A stretch of DNA of 64,000 bases, taken from contig BSYO01000014.1 in assembly GCA_033239525.1 (NCBI GenBank), positions 5,064,536 to 5,128,535 on the forward strand, written 5' to 3'. Origin of the DNA: Nepenthes gracilis. Its lineage: Eukaryota; Streptophyta; Magnoliopsida; Caryophyllales; Nepenthaceae. Of the stretch, positions 41,426-53,617 are shown one piece after another (positions within the stretch are counted from its first letter, which is position 1; each line of letters starts with the position of its first letter). Under the pieces are notes generated by a model. It saw nothing but the letters and a program-made list of their open reading frames with translations. It searched no databases and was not told the origin of the DNA. The position numbers were made by a program, and so were the translations under genes.

Positions 41426-43705
41426 TTTTCTTCTTCAAATTTTGAATTCGTTCGGCTTTGGGCGGCGCCTCAGGTTACGGCCTTCTCTGGCCGGGCGGCG
41501 TCGAAGCCGGCCACGGCCAGTCTCCTGGTTGCTCCTCCCGGCCCCTCCCCTGGATGCTCCTCCCGGCCCCTCCCCTGGATGCTCCTCCCGGTCCCTCCAC
41601 TGTGTCCATCCTCTGAGACCTCGAAGCTCTCACTGGATCGATTCCTTTCCTCCTCGATACGCGCCTTCGGTTTTGCTCTTGAACCGATTCTCCCTCCTTT
41701 GTCCTAATGGACGCTTCCCTCTCGCTGCCTCAGTTTGAGACGAAGTTTCAGGCTTCGTCGGGTTCATCCTCTGAGGCTTATCGCTTCCTTTACTTCTCGG
41801 TTTGCGCCTATGGCTGAGTGCCCGGACCTTCTCGCCCCTGGCTGCTGGGGCTGAGTGTCCCTGCTTCGGGGTTCCTTGTGGAAGCTTTGGCTTCGTTGAT
41901 GTCTGATTTCTTGGACAGTTTTGCCTCTACCAGCGGTTTCGGCAGAGGATATCTGATGCTCATTTCGGTGCTAGGGCTGCTCTATGGATCTGTAGCAGCC
42001 GGCATTCGCTGCTCCTTCTATTGGAGGATTGTATCGTATGCGTGGTGTGCTGCATTGAAGCCCTTATGTTTGACGCGCTGTCAGTTGGATCAGGAGCTCT
42101 TGAATGTCCTTTGTTGCTGGCTCTGTTGATCCTCTGCCTGTGTGTTCCTATTTGCTGGACGGTATGGGGGACGCTCGTGCAGCTCTGGTTTGGGGCTATT
42201 GGGCGTTGGCGATTTAGAACTGGCCAAGGAATTATTTGGATGCCTATGATCCTTCTGATGCGTTGAAGCCTTTTCTGTTTGTCACCTTTCTGCTGAGGCT
42301 ATTGGGCTTGTGAAGCTTTGTATGGTATGCTTCTGCTGAGGGTTGTTGTTTTGAGATTCTGCAAGTTGTTTTGCTGAATCTGCTGGTGGGGAAATTTGCT
42401 ATGCCCTGCTGGTGGCATGCTGCTGTGCATCTGAGTTGCTGATTGCCGTATGCTGATTGGATATTGTCAATTTCAACTGGTTAATATGACCTTCTTCTTT
42501 TTTATGTTAGCCGGTGCGTTGATGATTGATGCAGTTCTACTGCACCTGCTGCTCCATCTTTTACTGAATTCTGCAGGGGATTGTTGCTTTTGAGGGTTTA
42601 GTTGGCTTTTGGGCTGCTCTGATGCTATGTTTGGCTTAGTTATTGCTGGGTGCAGGGGATATGCTGCCGTTGCCCAGAGCTTATGTTGGTTGCTTAGCTG
42701 ATTGGCTGCTGTTGGGTTTATCGCTGAACTGGTAGTGTTGTGGATTGCTTGCCGGAGAGACAGCACAAGTCCAGGCTTATACTGAATGCAATCAGACTCC
42801 TGTCTATCTTTTATTTGATGCATGCTTGCTAATGTCCCCTGTTGACGGCTTTTGCTGGGAGTTGTTGAAAGAACGGTGCTGGCTTGATGTGCAGTGTTAT
42901 GACTCTTGGAGGCAGTGCTCCTGGATGCAGGCAACGCTTCTGTCTCCTGTGCTGTGTGCAGCTGCCGTGCTGCCGTTTGATGCAGATTATGTAATTCAGT
43001 TGCTGTCCTTACATTGCTGCAGAATGCTGCAGTGAATTCCATTCTGCTGGTGCGAAATTGCTTCTGCCGATGCCCCTGTCTTTTATCAATAGAGATTTGG
43101 TTGGCAGGTTTTATCTGCTTTAAGATTTTTAGAGTGCTGCAGCTTCCGAAATTGGTGGAGATGGTGCAGATTCGCTGGTTGCTGGCAGCACTTCATTCTC
43201 CACACTTCACTGTTGAAGGCTGTGGCTGCTGGATTCATGTGTTGGCCGGTACGTTGGCCTTTTTGTTGTAATGTGCATGGTGCTTAGGCTGGTTGAATCA
43301 TCTTAAATAATTGTGGTTGATGCCTTTGCTGGGGGTGGATATTGGGACTGCCTTGTTGTAGAATTATGCTGTAGATCTGCTGTCCCTGTTGTTCGATGAC
43401 TTGCCGTTGCTGGTATGCAGATGTCCCTAGTGGCAATTGGGTTCAAAGCATCCGAGCTTCTGTGGATTCGGGAGTAAACTGATTTTGAGTCTGTTCATGT
43501 GTAACATTTGACAGATTCTATATTTTGTTGTTTCTGTTAAACACTGTCCTCCTGGAAGATTTTTTGTTTTATATGATGTACCAGATGCTCGGGGTAACCC
43601 TAGCGTATTATGTTTTATTTTCAAGTCAAAATACTTGGAGATAAAATATAGATTTTGTAACTTATTTTTTCTCCCATTAATCCAAAATACTTGCTTACCA
43701 AAAAA
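41426..43705 (+). mobile_element. Near-full-length non-coding LINE derivative in the LTR
   Basis: A 2,280-bp insert with TSD GACTTTATGTTTATAG / GACTTTGTGTTTATAG (41410-41425 and 43706-43721, 15 of 16). The 5' part has AAATTTTGAATTC, CTCTGGCCGGGCGGCG and GCCGGCCACGGCCAG, where the ORF1 ATG is ACG. Three tandem copies of a 25-bp GCTCCTCCCGGCCCCTCCC unit follow (about 41530-41605). The body is TGCTG-rich. The tail has GCTCGGGGTAACCCTAGC, a long hairpin (about 43608-43649) and CTTGCTTACC. Confidence 0.9.
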
Positions 43706-46530
43706 GACTTTGTGTTTATAGATGTTTTAGAACTTGTGAGTTTTTATACGAAAAGCATATGATATGTATGACTGTAAAAAGAATTTTTTTTTTGGTAAGT
43801 AAGATAATTGAATTAAATTATAAAAAAAATTTACAAAATGATGTTCAAACTCCAAGTATTTTGCCGACTTAGGGATTGAACACCGAGCTGGGGCATACCC
43901 CGAGCAAAACCATGATCAAGATCATGAAAATGAGCGTACAACAACAGAAGAAAATTAAACGCTAGATAACAGCAAACACACAAAAAGGAAAAACCACGCC
44001 AACGTGGTAAAACATCCACATAATACAACCAAGAGATAATGGAAAATCAGCCAGAGGATACTGCCAAGTTCAGACAGGGCAGCAGCAGCATGGAAAACTG
44101 AGTATAAGTCAGCCAGGGAATACTGCAACTTCAGCACCAGTAGAATAACTTGCGAAATCACCGAGACAATCTGGACAGAGAAGAATTCCTGAGTCCCACT
44201 GTTGAAATCAGCATCATCGTTGCTCAACAGCAGCAGCATCAAACAGGGAAGGCTGGAAATCAACGGTCGCAACCCAACCAGTAGGAGTTCGTGATGCAGA
44301 GCATAAACCAGATTACACCAGGATGCATTCTTCACTAAGCATCAGCATCATGCTCCAAGCTCACACGGGGGAGCTCAAGCTTGCTGAGCTTCAGCCTCAA
44401 TCCTCTGTTTAAAAATCAGCATCACAGATGAAGAAAGTCCAATCGGTAATCTTCAGCAACCAAATTAAGAGAGCTTCATATCCAGGACCCCAGTAACAGG
44501 GCCGTAACACATCTGCAAAATCTAGTAGCATCCGGGCAGCAAATCCAGGACAGCTACCCAGCCCCCATCAAGACAAGAGCCAGCAGCAGTCCATCATAGG
44601 TTCGTCACCATCAACTAACCTCCATCAAAGCAGAATACAGCAGACAAAACTCCGACCCCAACGACATCATTCACGGTAACCTAGCAAATAGCAGCCAAGG
44701 AAATAGGGGGGTAACAGCCCGGCTTCAACCACATGCGAAGTGTGACGGAACAGATTATTCTCCATCGAATAACCTCCGTCAATGGCAACACAAACCAAAA
44801 TCCATAATTAATACCTATGGATTCTACAGAAAATCCGACAGAGTTTCCTCTGCAACTGGACGAAAACCAAAAATACAACCTGCTTAAATATCCTGTACAA
44901 GCACACTACTAATAAAAATGCTTAACTCAAAGCCTACAACACGCCACACAGGATCACAGTACTGCCATATCGTCCATGGCTCCAATACAGTACTCCTATC
45001 TACTATACTGGATCTAGAGAGATGCCATCTAAATGAAACAAAACTCCAAACATCAATACAGACGCGGAAGCATACTAAATCATCATAAATGCGGAAACAT
45101 AACAAAACCATAAAACAATAACAATAATGAGCCACTCCCAACTCTAAGTGGCTGCTCAAAATCCGATCCAACTCTGAGTCCAAAGCTTTCGCGCACTCGC
45201 CGTCCAGCCAAACTCATTAAGCAAGCCTCTATCCTTGCTCTATCTATCCGGCGTCAGCTAAGTGTTCTCATCTGAAAGGAAAAACATCAACTGCAAGAGT
45301 GAGCTAACAGCTCAGTAAATATAATCATAAATAATTCTCCAAGTCATATTCAAGAATTGAAACAGGGAAAGGAAACACATACTCTCCATAATCAAGAAAC
45401 AGGAAAGAGAACAGGAAACAACAGGAATCACTTGATTCCTACGATTACATCTTGAATCACTGGTTTCATTCGGTTCTCATTCTGGTCTACTGGATTCACA
45501 CTGTTCATCAATTGGATATTATTCATTTTCATTATTACATCGTCTTTGCGGACCCCGGCTAGTAGACCGTACTAACCAACGATGCGAGAGAACGAGGACA
45601 GGAATGTGTTCGCTACACATTCTAAAGCCACGGCTACTATTTTAGGTCGGTAGCACACGACCCTCGGTTGCATCCATGCAACAATCATCACAGACGACTA
45701 CATCTCAATATGTAGCGTCGACAGACACACCCCACACCCCCGGGTCCAAGGCAATCCTCGTTCTTCCCACGGTAGTTTCCTAAAGCGTACCCACTGAGAC
45801 ATCACCCGCCCCCGAGTGGCCGGAATATGTGGCCAAGTATTCCTCGGGTTCACACCGCGATGGACATGGTATACTAAAGAATACTACCCATACGACTCGG
45901 GGTCCTAGTTTTGAGGTTGGGTTCAACACCGGAGAGGGAAATCCACATTTGCCACACACGATCAAATCTCGGGAAATCTCATTCCCATCACAATCATCTC
46001 CAACCGGGAGATTACGTCAGCAAACACATCTCCATCCAGGAGATCATATCATCACAAGCACAATGTGGACTCCCTTCCATTCACATCACGGTTCACGATA
46101 TCCAATGGGACTCAATTCCCTTAGTCACAACAAATCATCCCAAGTTCACAATAGAGATTAGATTTCATACCTCAAACGATCACGAGTCACTTTGGAACCT
46201 CCGAGACTCATTCCCTTGCCTTCAGCACACGGGTTCACATTCGGGGCTCACATTTACGTTTAATCAGTTAAACGTTACTTTCACAACATTTTGAAGGCAT
46301 ATCACTTTACATTTCTCATTTTATTTCAGATGAACATTATCGGATCTCCTTTTAAACACTCGGATGCCGTACATGGTTCGATACTTGGAAATCGGACGTC
46401 GGTGGATTCGTACGTACACTTTGTACACAAGATTACACATTTGGGTTCGATTTAACTTATCACAGGGTGGAAGTATGCAACTTCCCATTCATTTTCGGAT
46501 TATCCACAACGGGGAATTTTTAAGGCTCCC

Positions 46531-46790
46531 GGATGCCACGAACGGGTCAAATCTTGCGAGATTCGACATCCGGTCGATATATACACACAATTGGGACATG
46601 GGGATTCATATTCTAGGATCATTTCATCATTTCACGAAGGTGACAACACGCAAAATCCACCTTCGATCTCGGGTGAACAGTAACAGCGCCCATTTAATGG
46701 GCTCGGACGCCACGAACGGGTCCAAACGTGCAAGATCGGACCCGCGGCCGACATACATCATTGGGACGTGGGGATTCCAATTTTGAGGTC
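46531..46790 (-). repeat. Degenerate repeat of about 174 bp in the LTR
   Basis: GGATGCCACGAACGGGTC at 46531 and GGACGCCACGAACGGGTC at 46705 begin two related blocks, each followed by a GATC/GATT-rich stretch and TTGGGAC(A/G)TGGGGATTC. A more diverged third block begins near 46362. Confidence 0.65.
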
Positions 46791-47031
46791 AATTTCATGA
46801 TACACGGCCGGGAAATGAAAAACCCCCAAAATCCCGGGGGTTAGGGTTTCGGTAAAACCCACCCGGGCGAATCGGACATGATTCGGACAAACAACCACAT
46901 TTTCTTGGACCTCAAGGCATGGGTTTCATGATTCTAACGTTCCCCATGGGTACCGACACAAAATATCCAACGAAAATACACAAAACATCGAAAGAGAACG
47001 AGAAGTGGATATGAGAACACTTGCCTCGATG

Positions 47032-47424
47032 ACCCTACCTCAACCCCTCCACCTGGAATTCAACATGCCCTTCCCCCCCTTTGGCGCTGAGGAGGATCGA
47101 CTACCTGGGGGGATTGATCTACAGGCTAAGTCCCTCCTTGCCCCCGAATTGGTCAGCTTGTGTATTGGATCAGATTGTTCCAATGATGAGTCCCCGGCCG
47201 ATGACCTGTCTGGTTCTCGTCCGTTGGTGATGTCAGGAAATGAGGATTGCCCCGGCCAGCCTCGACTTCCTAGCCCAAAAGATTCTTTAGTTTGTACACT
47301 TGCTCCTGACATGTCTGATTCTAGTCGCTATGAGTCGGTGTCTAAGAGTAGAAGACGAAAATCTTCTAAGAAGATTAGAAACGCACGAGGGCCTAAAGAG
47401 CGGCCCCCCCTTCACCGGTCTCTC
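47032..47424 (+). pseudogene. LINE ORF1, C-terminal part only, in frame with ORF2
   Basis: The frame, open from 47005 in the flanking LTR, encodes the acidic, low-complexity C-terminal region of ORF1 (SDCSNDESPADDLSG and neighbours) and its basic end (SKSRRRKSSKKIRNARG). It continues without a stop into the ORF2 methionine at 47425. In the copy at 60340-62486, ORF1 ends before ORF2 in a different frame. The DUF4283 and zinc-knuckle parts are missing through 5' truncation. Confidence 0.75.
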
Positions 47425-50400
47425 ATGAATAACATCGCTTGCTGGAATGTGAGGGGCCTTAATGGGGTTGTGAAGGCCCATGAAGTCCGCAACCTCATCA
47501 GACTCTACGCTTGTTCCATCATTGGCCTGGTGGAAACAAAAGTAGCGGAAAAAAATGCGGCCTCCGTTTCGGCTAGAATCAATTCTAATTGGATGTGGGC
47601 CATGAACTACTCCATCTCCTCCGTCGGAAGGATTTGGGTTGGGTGGGACTCTCAGAGGGTGGATGTCAAGATTATCTCTAAGGAAGACCATGTTATCCAT
47701 ACCGAGGTGAAATTCCTTAATGATAACTCTCACTGCCTTCTGTCCTTTGTCTATGGTGCTAATTTAGACAGTCATCGAAAGCTCCTTTGGCAAAGCCTTA
47801 GAAGGCACTCGGGACTCTCGGGGGACATTCCTTGGGCGGTCATGGGCGACTTTAATGCTGTTCGCTCGGCAAATGAGGCTCGAGGTGGCGTCTGGCACCA
47901 TAAAAGTTCCACCGACCTTAACGAGTGCCTTAGGGATTGCGACCTTGATGATGTCTGCCATGAGGGTCAGTTTTTCACATGGAATGATGGTCGCGACCAC
48001 TCCACTCGTATCTTGAAAGCTTGTGAGTGGTCGCTAATGGACATTGGCTTGATCTTTTAGAAGATCTAAAGCCGTCTTTCCTCCTGCCGTCTTTCCGATC
48101 ACTCTCCTTGCGTTCTTCTTCCAGTGGGCTGGGCTGCCCAAAATCGTGGGATCTTTAGATTCAATAACTTTCTCACCAAATCCCCAAACTTCCTTCCACT
48201 GGTTAAAGAAGCTTGGGAGACGGAGAGTGCTGGTACGCCGATGTTTAGACTGGTTTCCTCCCTCAAAAAGGTGAAGAGTGCGCTTAAGAACCTTAATGCT
48301 ATTAATGGAAATGTTCATGAAGAGGTTCTGCGGACCCGTAAATGCCTTGAGGAGGTCCAAACTATGTCCCATCCTCATTCTGGGACCCATGACTTTGAAC
48401 GCCATTGTAAGGTAGAGTACTACTCGGGCCTATTTGCGAGGGGAGACGGATTTCCTCCGCCAAAAAGCCAAGATCAAATGGCTCAAAGAGGGGGACCAAT
48501 GTACGAAATTCTTCTTTAAGTCTCGTGAGTGGGAATCTTAATCGAACCGGATTTCTTCCCTTCTCGATGAGTCCGGCAACCCTACTAAAGGGTCGGAGGA
48601 GCTTTTCAATCTAATTGAGGCCACTTCAAAAATGCCCACGGGATCTGGTCGTTCCCATGGGGACAGCGGAGGCTAACCGGATCCGACCTTTCATCCTCCA
48701 CTCTATTCCTGACTCACTAACTGGCCCCCTTGTTAGGCCAGTCAGTGAGGAGGAAATACGCTCTGCGATTTTTTCTATTAGTGATGACAGTTTGGGCCTC
48801 GATTGCTTCACCTCAAAATTCTTTAAGGACTCGTGGGAGATCACCGGCCGTCTTGTTTGTGAAGCTATCCAGGATTTTTTTAAGAATGGGAAGCTCCTTA
48901 AACAGTTGAATACCACATTGATCGGCCTGATCCCTAAGGTCCAATCCCCCGAGCTCCGTCACACGACTTTCGCCCGATATCGTGCTGCAATGTCATATAT
49001 AAGGTGATATCTAAAATTATTGCTAACAGAATCAAGAACACCCTGCCCTACCTTGTTGACACTGCCAAACGGCTTTTTGTGGAGGCGTCAGATTAGTGAT
49101 AATATCCTCTTAGCTCGGGAGCTCTTGCACAAGTATCATCTAGGGGCGGACCCTCCTAGATGCACCATGAAGGTTGACCTTAAGAAAGCCTACGACTCCT
49201 CTTGGGATTTTATCATTAATATCCCGACCCTTATGAAATTTTCGGCTCAAATGGTCAACTGGATTGACCAATGCATCACGACTCCGACTTATTCCCTCAA
49301 TATCAATGGGGAAGTGGTCGCTTTTTCAAAGGAGGTAAAGGCCTCCGCCAAGGGGACCTCTTTTCCCTTATCTATTTGTCTTAGTGATGGAGGTTCTCAA
49401 TGGAATTATAGAGGTCAAGGCTAGACGGGATAACAACTTCGATTCCATTGGAAATGTGCGTAAACTCAATCTGTTATGCTTGCCTTTGCTGACGACCTCC
49501 TCCTCTTCTCCCATGCTGATACCAAGTCCATCTTGATTCTCAAGGATTGCCTTGATGAATTCCAAAATGTCTCTGGTCTCTCCGCTAACCCAAATAAGAG
49601 TGAGATCTTCATCTGTTCAAAGGACTCATCTCTTCATCAGAATATCGCTGCTAACATAGGCTTTAAAGTGGGCAAACTCCCATCGAGATACCTGGGGTCC
49701 CACTGATTACCTCTAGGCTTTGGCCAATGACTGCAAATCGCTCATCGATAGAATCACTAAGAGGATCAAATCTTGGAGGAATAGCTGGCTCTCTTTTGGG
49801 GGTCGCCTGCAACTTGTTGCCTCTATCCTCTCATTTGTCCACCTTTATTGGGCTTCCATCTTTATCTTACCAAAATCCATCCTTAAAGATATTGAATGCA
49901 TCCTCCGACGTTTCCTTTGGAATGGATCTTCTGAAGGCAGATTCAATGCTAAAGTGGCTTGGCATGATATTTGCTACCCCAAGAACGAAGGCGGATTGGG
50001 CATCAAGAACTTGATTGATCAAAACAAGGCCCTCAATTGCAAACTCCTGTGGCGTCTCCTCACTAGAGACACGAATTCTGCTTGGTCTTTATGGATTTAC
50101 AAGAACAGAATCAAAGATCGGTACATTTGGACCATCAAAGTCCGGCATCGGCCCCGTGAGCTGGCGTAAAATTATGAAACTTCGCCTTTTATGCGCGCTT
50201 TACTCTATTAAGGACATTGGGGATGGTTCGATACCTTCCTCCGCACGATAACCGGCATCCCTTGGCCCCTAAGTGAGGTGAGTACCGATCGCACCCGCCT
50301 TGTCTCGGGTCTGCACTGGGATATTAAGGTCGATGCTTTAATCAGAGAAAACAGGTGGGTCTGGCCCAACCCCTTCGACACTGAGGTTTCCCACCTTGCC

Positions 50401-51030
50401 GTGAATATGCCAACCAACCCTCCTTGTAGTTATCTAAAAGACTCGTTGAGATGGGCTGGGACGCTCAATGGAAAATTCTCGACCAAATCCGCATACTCTC
50501 TCATACACCCCCCTAATCCAAAGGTCACATGGGCCCACTTGGTGTGGGGCCCTTCCCATATCCCTTCCCACGCTTTTACACTCTGGCTCGCCATTAGGAG
50601 GAGACTGAATACCATCGATCGACTCCACTATATTCCCAATATTTCTCCCATTTGCATTCTCTGCAACGCTGGAAATGAAAACATTGAACATCTTTTCTTC
50701 TCCTGCCCATTTTCCAGAGCGGTTTGGAAGGATGTTCAAAGACATGCTGGGATTCATTGGCCCCATCCTGAGTGGTATCAAAATATACTTTGGGCTGCCT
50801 CCATCTGGAAAGGGAGTAATCTTATGGCTGTCTCTAAGCGTTTGACACTGGCCGCCACGGTTTATTTCATTTGGAAGGAGCGCAATAATCGTTTTTTTCA
50901 AAAATCTCCCCCTCAAGACATCTCTCGTATTTTCTCTTCGGTGGTGGATATTGTGAGGATTAAATTGATGACCATCTCGACTTCTAAGAGGGATGGCTAT
51001 TGGCCGACTCGGATTCGGTGGGGCATATAA
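47425..51030 (+). pseudogene. LINE ORF2: APE endonuclease, RT and zf-RVT, frameshifted
   Basis: About 1,200 codons, the usual size for plant L1 ORF2. The endonuclease (47425 to about 48120) shows NNIACWNVRGLNG, VETKVAEKN (metal-binding Glu), FVYGAN, MGDFNAVRS and, in another frame, SDHSPC. This enzyme nicks target DNA. The RT follows with IRPFILHSIPDSL, FKDSWE, RRQISDNILLAREL, KVDLKKAYD and FADDLLLFSHAD (49482 on). The C-terminal zf-RVT (50278-51030) has WLAIRRRLNT, CILCN and EHLFFSCPF. Breaks lie near 48030, 48520, 49000, 49060, 49420, 49700 and 50150-50280. It stops at 51028-51030 (CATATAA), directly before an A run. Inactive, but all domains are recognisable. Confidence 0.9.
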
Positions 51031-53589
51031 AAAAAAAAAAATGGGGCTGTTGTTGTGCTGTCGGGCCGTTATCCCTGTTGTCATCTCATCTCCCCAAAAA
51101 AATAAAAAAAAAAAAATTTTGTTGTAAGTTTAGAATTAAAGTAGATAGGCAGAGAAGATAATTTAAAATACTGTCTTTGAATAAAGAATTGGTTTGTTTG
51201 GATGTCTGATGTTTCTGCTTCTTTTGCAGAATTGCGTTCTCGCCTGTTTGACCCCTTCCCCCCTTCTGTCCTCCCTTCCCCTCCCAAAAAAAAAAAAAAA
51301 TTCTGTGTGCGTGTGTGTTTCTTGGGTGGCCGGTTCATCTGCCGGGGCTGGACGGGTTGGTTGTCTGCTAATTTGGTGCTCTTTCATTGAATAAAAGTTG
51401 ATCCGGGTGTTTTGGTGAATTGAATTGTTATGCTGATACTGAATGAGGTATTAGCTGGTGATGCTTTCAGCGGTTTGATATCAATGGTATGGCGAGGGGC
51501 ATGATGCTGAGTATTGGGTGTAGTAGTTCATGCTGTTTTTTGAATATGCTGAGTTAAAAACAGGGTGCCAAAGCCATCCATCGTGCTGTTGGGCTGCTCA
51601 TGAAGATGGGGATGTGTATGCCCTCGGACTCTTCTGATCTGATGTAGTCACTACCATTGGTTGTTGAGTTTGGTGTGGTAGGATGCTGGCAAGGTTTTCG
51701 AGTTGGATCTGATGTAAATCAATAGTGTATCTCTTTATTCACTAGATGCTGCTGCTAATGCTCCGGTGCCTCAGGCTTCGCTGGGAAGTAATTCAGAATT
51801 TTACTCCTGTTGCTCGATTTTTGGTGGCTGGGGTTGGCTGATTGTGCCTCCTCAGTGTTGATGAACTGGGATGCTGCCGCTTTTCGGGTCCCCCCTACTG
51901 CCATTCTAGTGCTGGCTGTTGGGCTGATAGGAGCAAAACTGGGGGATGATAGTTGGTATATACAGGGTTGGCGTGCTGGCACTATCTTGCTGGAGTTGGA
52001 CGAGTTGATACCCATGGTGCATAGCATGTTCATCATGTTGAGGGCTATGTGGTTGCGCTGATTTTGGTTCCCACTGTTGATGTGATGTGGAATGTGGTCT
52101 TGCTTCATTCTGAACTGACCTGTTAGCTTCCAATAGTTGAAGCATGGATAGATTCTGTGGCATTATGTTGCGTGTGTTTAATGGGGTTGGGATACTGTAA
52201 TTGGTTTGTTGGCCAGCTGCTGTTGTTCACTACTCTGGTGCTGTTTGGGTGCTTAATATGATGGCAGTGGTGCATTGTGGTAGTTGATCTGTTTTGCGAT
52301 TGTTTTACGCAATCGCCCCGATTTAGGTTGTTGTGCGTATGAGGTATTGTAACTGCATCTGATGCATTGAAGCATTTAGAGGTACTGTTTCATTAATCTC
52401 TCTTGGTGCAACTCTCGGGTATGGCCTGGTTACTGCGTGATGATGCATTTAGGCTGTAGTCAGATTAGTACTGCCTGTTGCTTTTAAATTAAATGATGAT
52501 GAAGACCTGCAGACGGTTTGGTACATCGATGTGTAAGCTATCTGCTGATTGAGACCTGAGTAAGTCCTTGGTTATATATTGTGTGCTGATCAAGTAGTCC
52601 CACCTGATTGTTGAGTTATGATTCGTAGCCTCCTGGACAGATGCTATGGGCTGAATTCCCCATTCGTTGCCTTTCCCTTGGCCCCAGAGCTGTTTGATTG
52701 ACTTCTTTGATGGCTGTGCAGTAGTGTTGCTGCTATCTGGTATGGGGCCTAACAGCTGTTGGCGTTGATATTGGGAGATCTGCTTCTTGGTTGATGGGGC
52801 TATTTTTTGGTACCGAATCATTCAATGCTGCTGCTTAGTATGCTCTCTCATGCTGCACTCCACAATCGAATTGCGGATGGGAGAGTATTTCCTGATGCTG
52901 ATGGTGATAGCGCTGGCCTGCATGGACAATCATGCTGATGCTGATGAAGCCCATGGATTCTGCCTCAGCTCTATTATGTGCTGCGATGTTGGCTCCGTTG
53001 AAGTGAAATGTCCTCTGATCACTGGTTTGCTCCATCTGAAAGCTGCTGAATGAAGCTGTGTTTGGTTGCTGGTCTTGCCATGTTCGGATGCAGTTTCCCT
53101 GCATAAATGCCTGCTGGAATTTTGTTTCTGCTGGTGGGTATGCAGTTCGGCCATGTGCCTGCTGGGCGCCCTACGAGAAGCTGAATCTCTTGCCGATCTT
53201 CAGCTGCGAGGATCGGGTTGGGATCTTGCTTCTCTTGCTGCCCCTATATAGATGCTGAAGTGCAACCCTCTTCGCTGCTGATGTTGGATGGGTTGTTGTC
53301 TGCTTTTGGACGCTATGAAAGGCGGGCAGGCCTGGCTGACGTTGGCTCCTCTGGTAGCCTGAGGGCCATTTTTCTTTTTTTCTTTTTTCTTTTCTTTTTT
53401 GTTCTGCCGTTTGATTGCTCCTCTTGGTTTTTTTGAGGAATTCTATGATGTACCAAATGCTCGGGGCATGCCCTAGCGTTTTATGTTCTAACTCCATGTC
53501 AAAAAACCTGGAGTTATAACATAATTTTTTTATAAATTTTTCTCCCTATAATCCAAATTACACACTTAATTACAAAAAAAAAAAAAAAA
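51031..53589 (+). other. Long LINE 3'UTR
   Basis: 2.56 kb without a credible ORF. An A run follows the stop codon immediately (51029-51041). Two further A-rich runs (about 51096-51117 and 51286-51300) and a CTTCTTTTGCAG pyrimidine tract lie between; TGCTG-rich sequence follows. It ends in the conserved tail. Confidence 0.8.
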
Positions 53590-53609
53590 GCCTCGACGCG
53601 TGCTTTCAC

Positions 53610-53617
53610 CTTTATAC
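53610..53617 (-). promoter_or_regulatory. TATA box of the minus-strand LTR
   Basis: On the minus strand TATAAAGG within AGCTAGGTATAAAGGTG. The LINE insertion falls just downstream, near the expected transcription start. Confidence 0.6.

Larger units (their letters stand above)
38808..43783 (+). mobile_element. 3' LTR of the Ty3/gypsy element, interrupted
   Basis: Begins TGTGAGGACCCGG after the polypurine tract. U3 carries GC-rich GCTCG/GAGCG repeats (38950-39130) and a TATA box TATAAAAG (39166-39173). The transcribed leader follows, with AAGGCAAGTGTACCTCGG. A second stretch from 39900 to 41420 includes the CAGCTCACTATTTTATTAT region common near LTR 3' ends. It is split by a micro-insertion (40309), a minus-strand copy (40400-41028) and a full derivative (41426-43705). 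The right end is not seen: the LTR runs into the poly(T) of another element at 43784. Net length is about 2.0 kb. Confidence 0.8.
47032..53589 (+). mobile_element. Nearly complete LINE: end of ORF1, whole ORF2, long 3'UTR
   Basis: Short TSD GCCTCGA(T/C)G (47023-47031 and 53590-53598). It begins inside ORF1, carries the full-length though frameshifted ORF2 (47425-51030) and a 2.56-kb 3'UTR (51031-53589). The tail has GCTCGGGGCATGCCCTAGC, a hairpin GTTCTAACTCCATGT / ACCTGGAGTTATAAC and poly(A). 51064-52555 is the partner of the inverted repeat at 1-1502. This is the best record of the autonomous element in the window. Confidence 0.9.

Noticed and set aside
42473..43042. Minus-strand frame of 189 codons
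   Set aside because: Antisense of a non-coding derivative's body with known TSDs; composition artefact.
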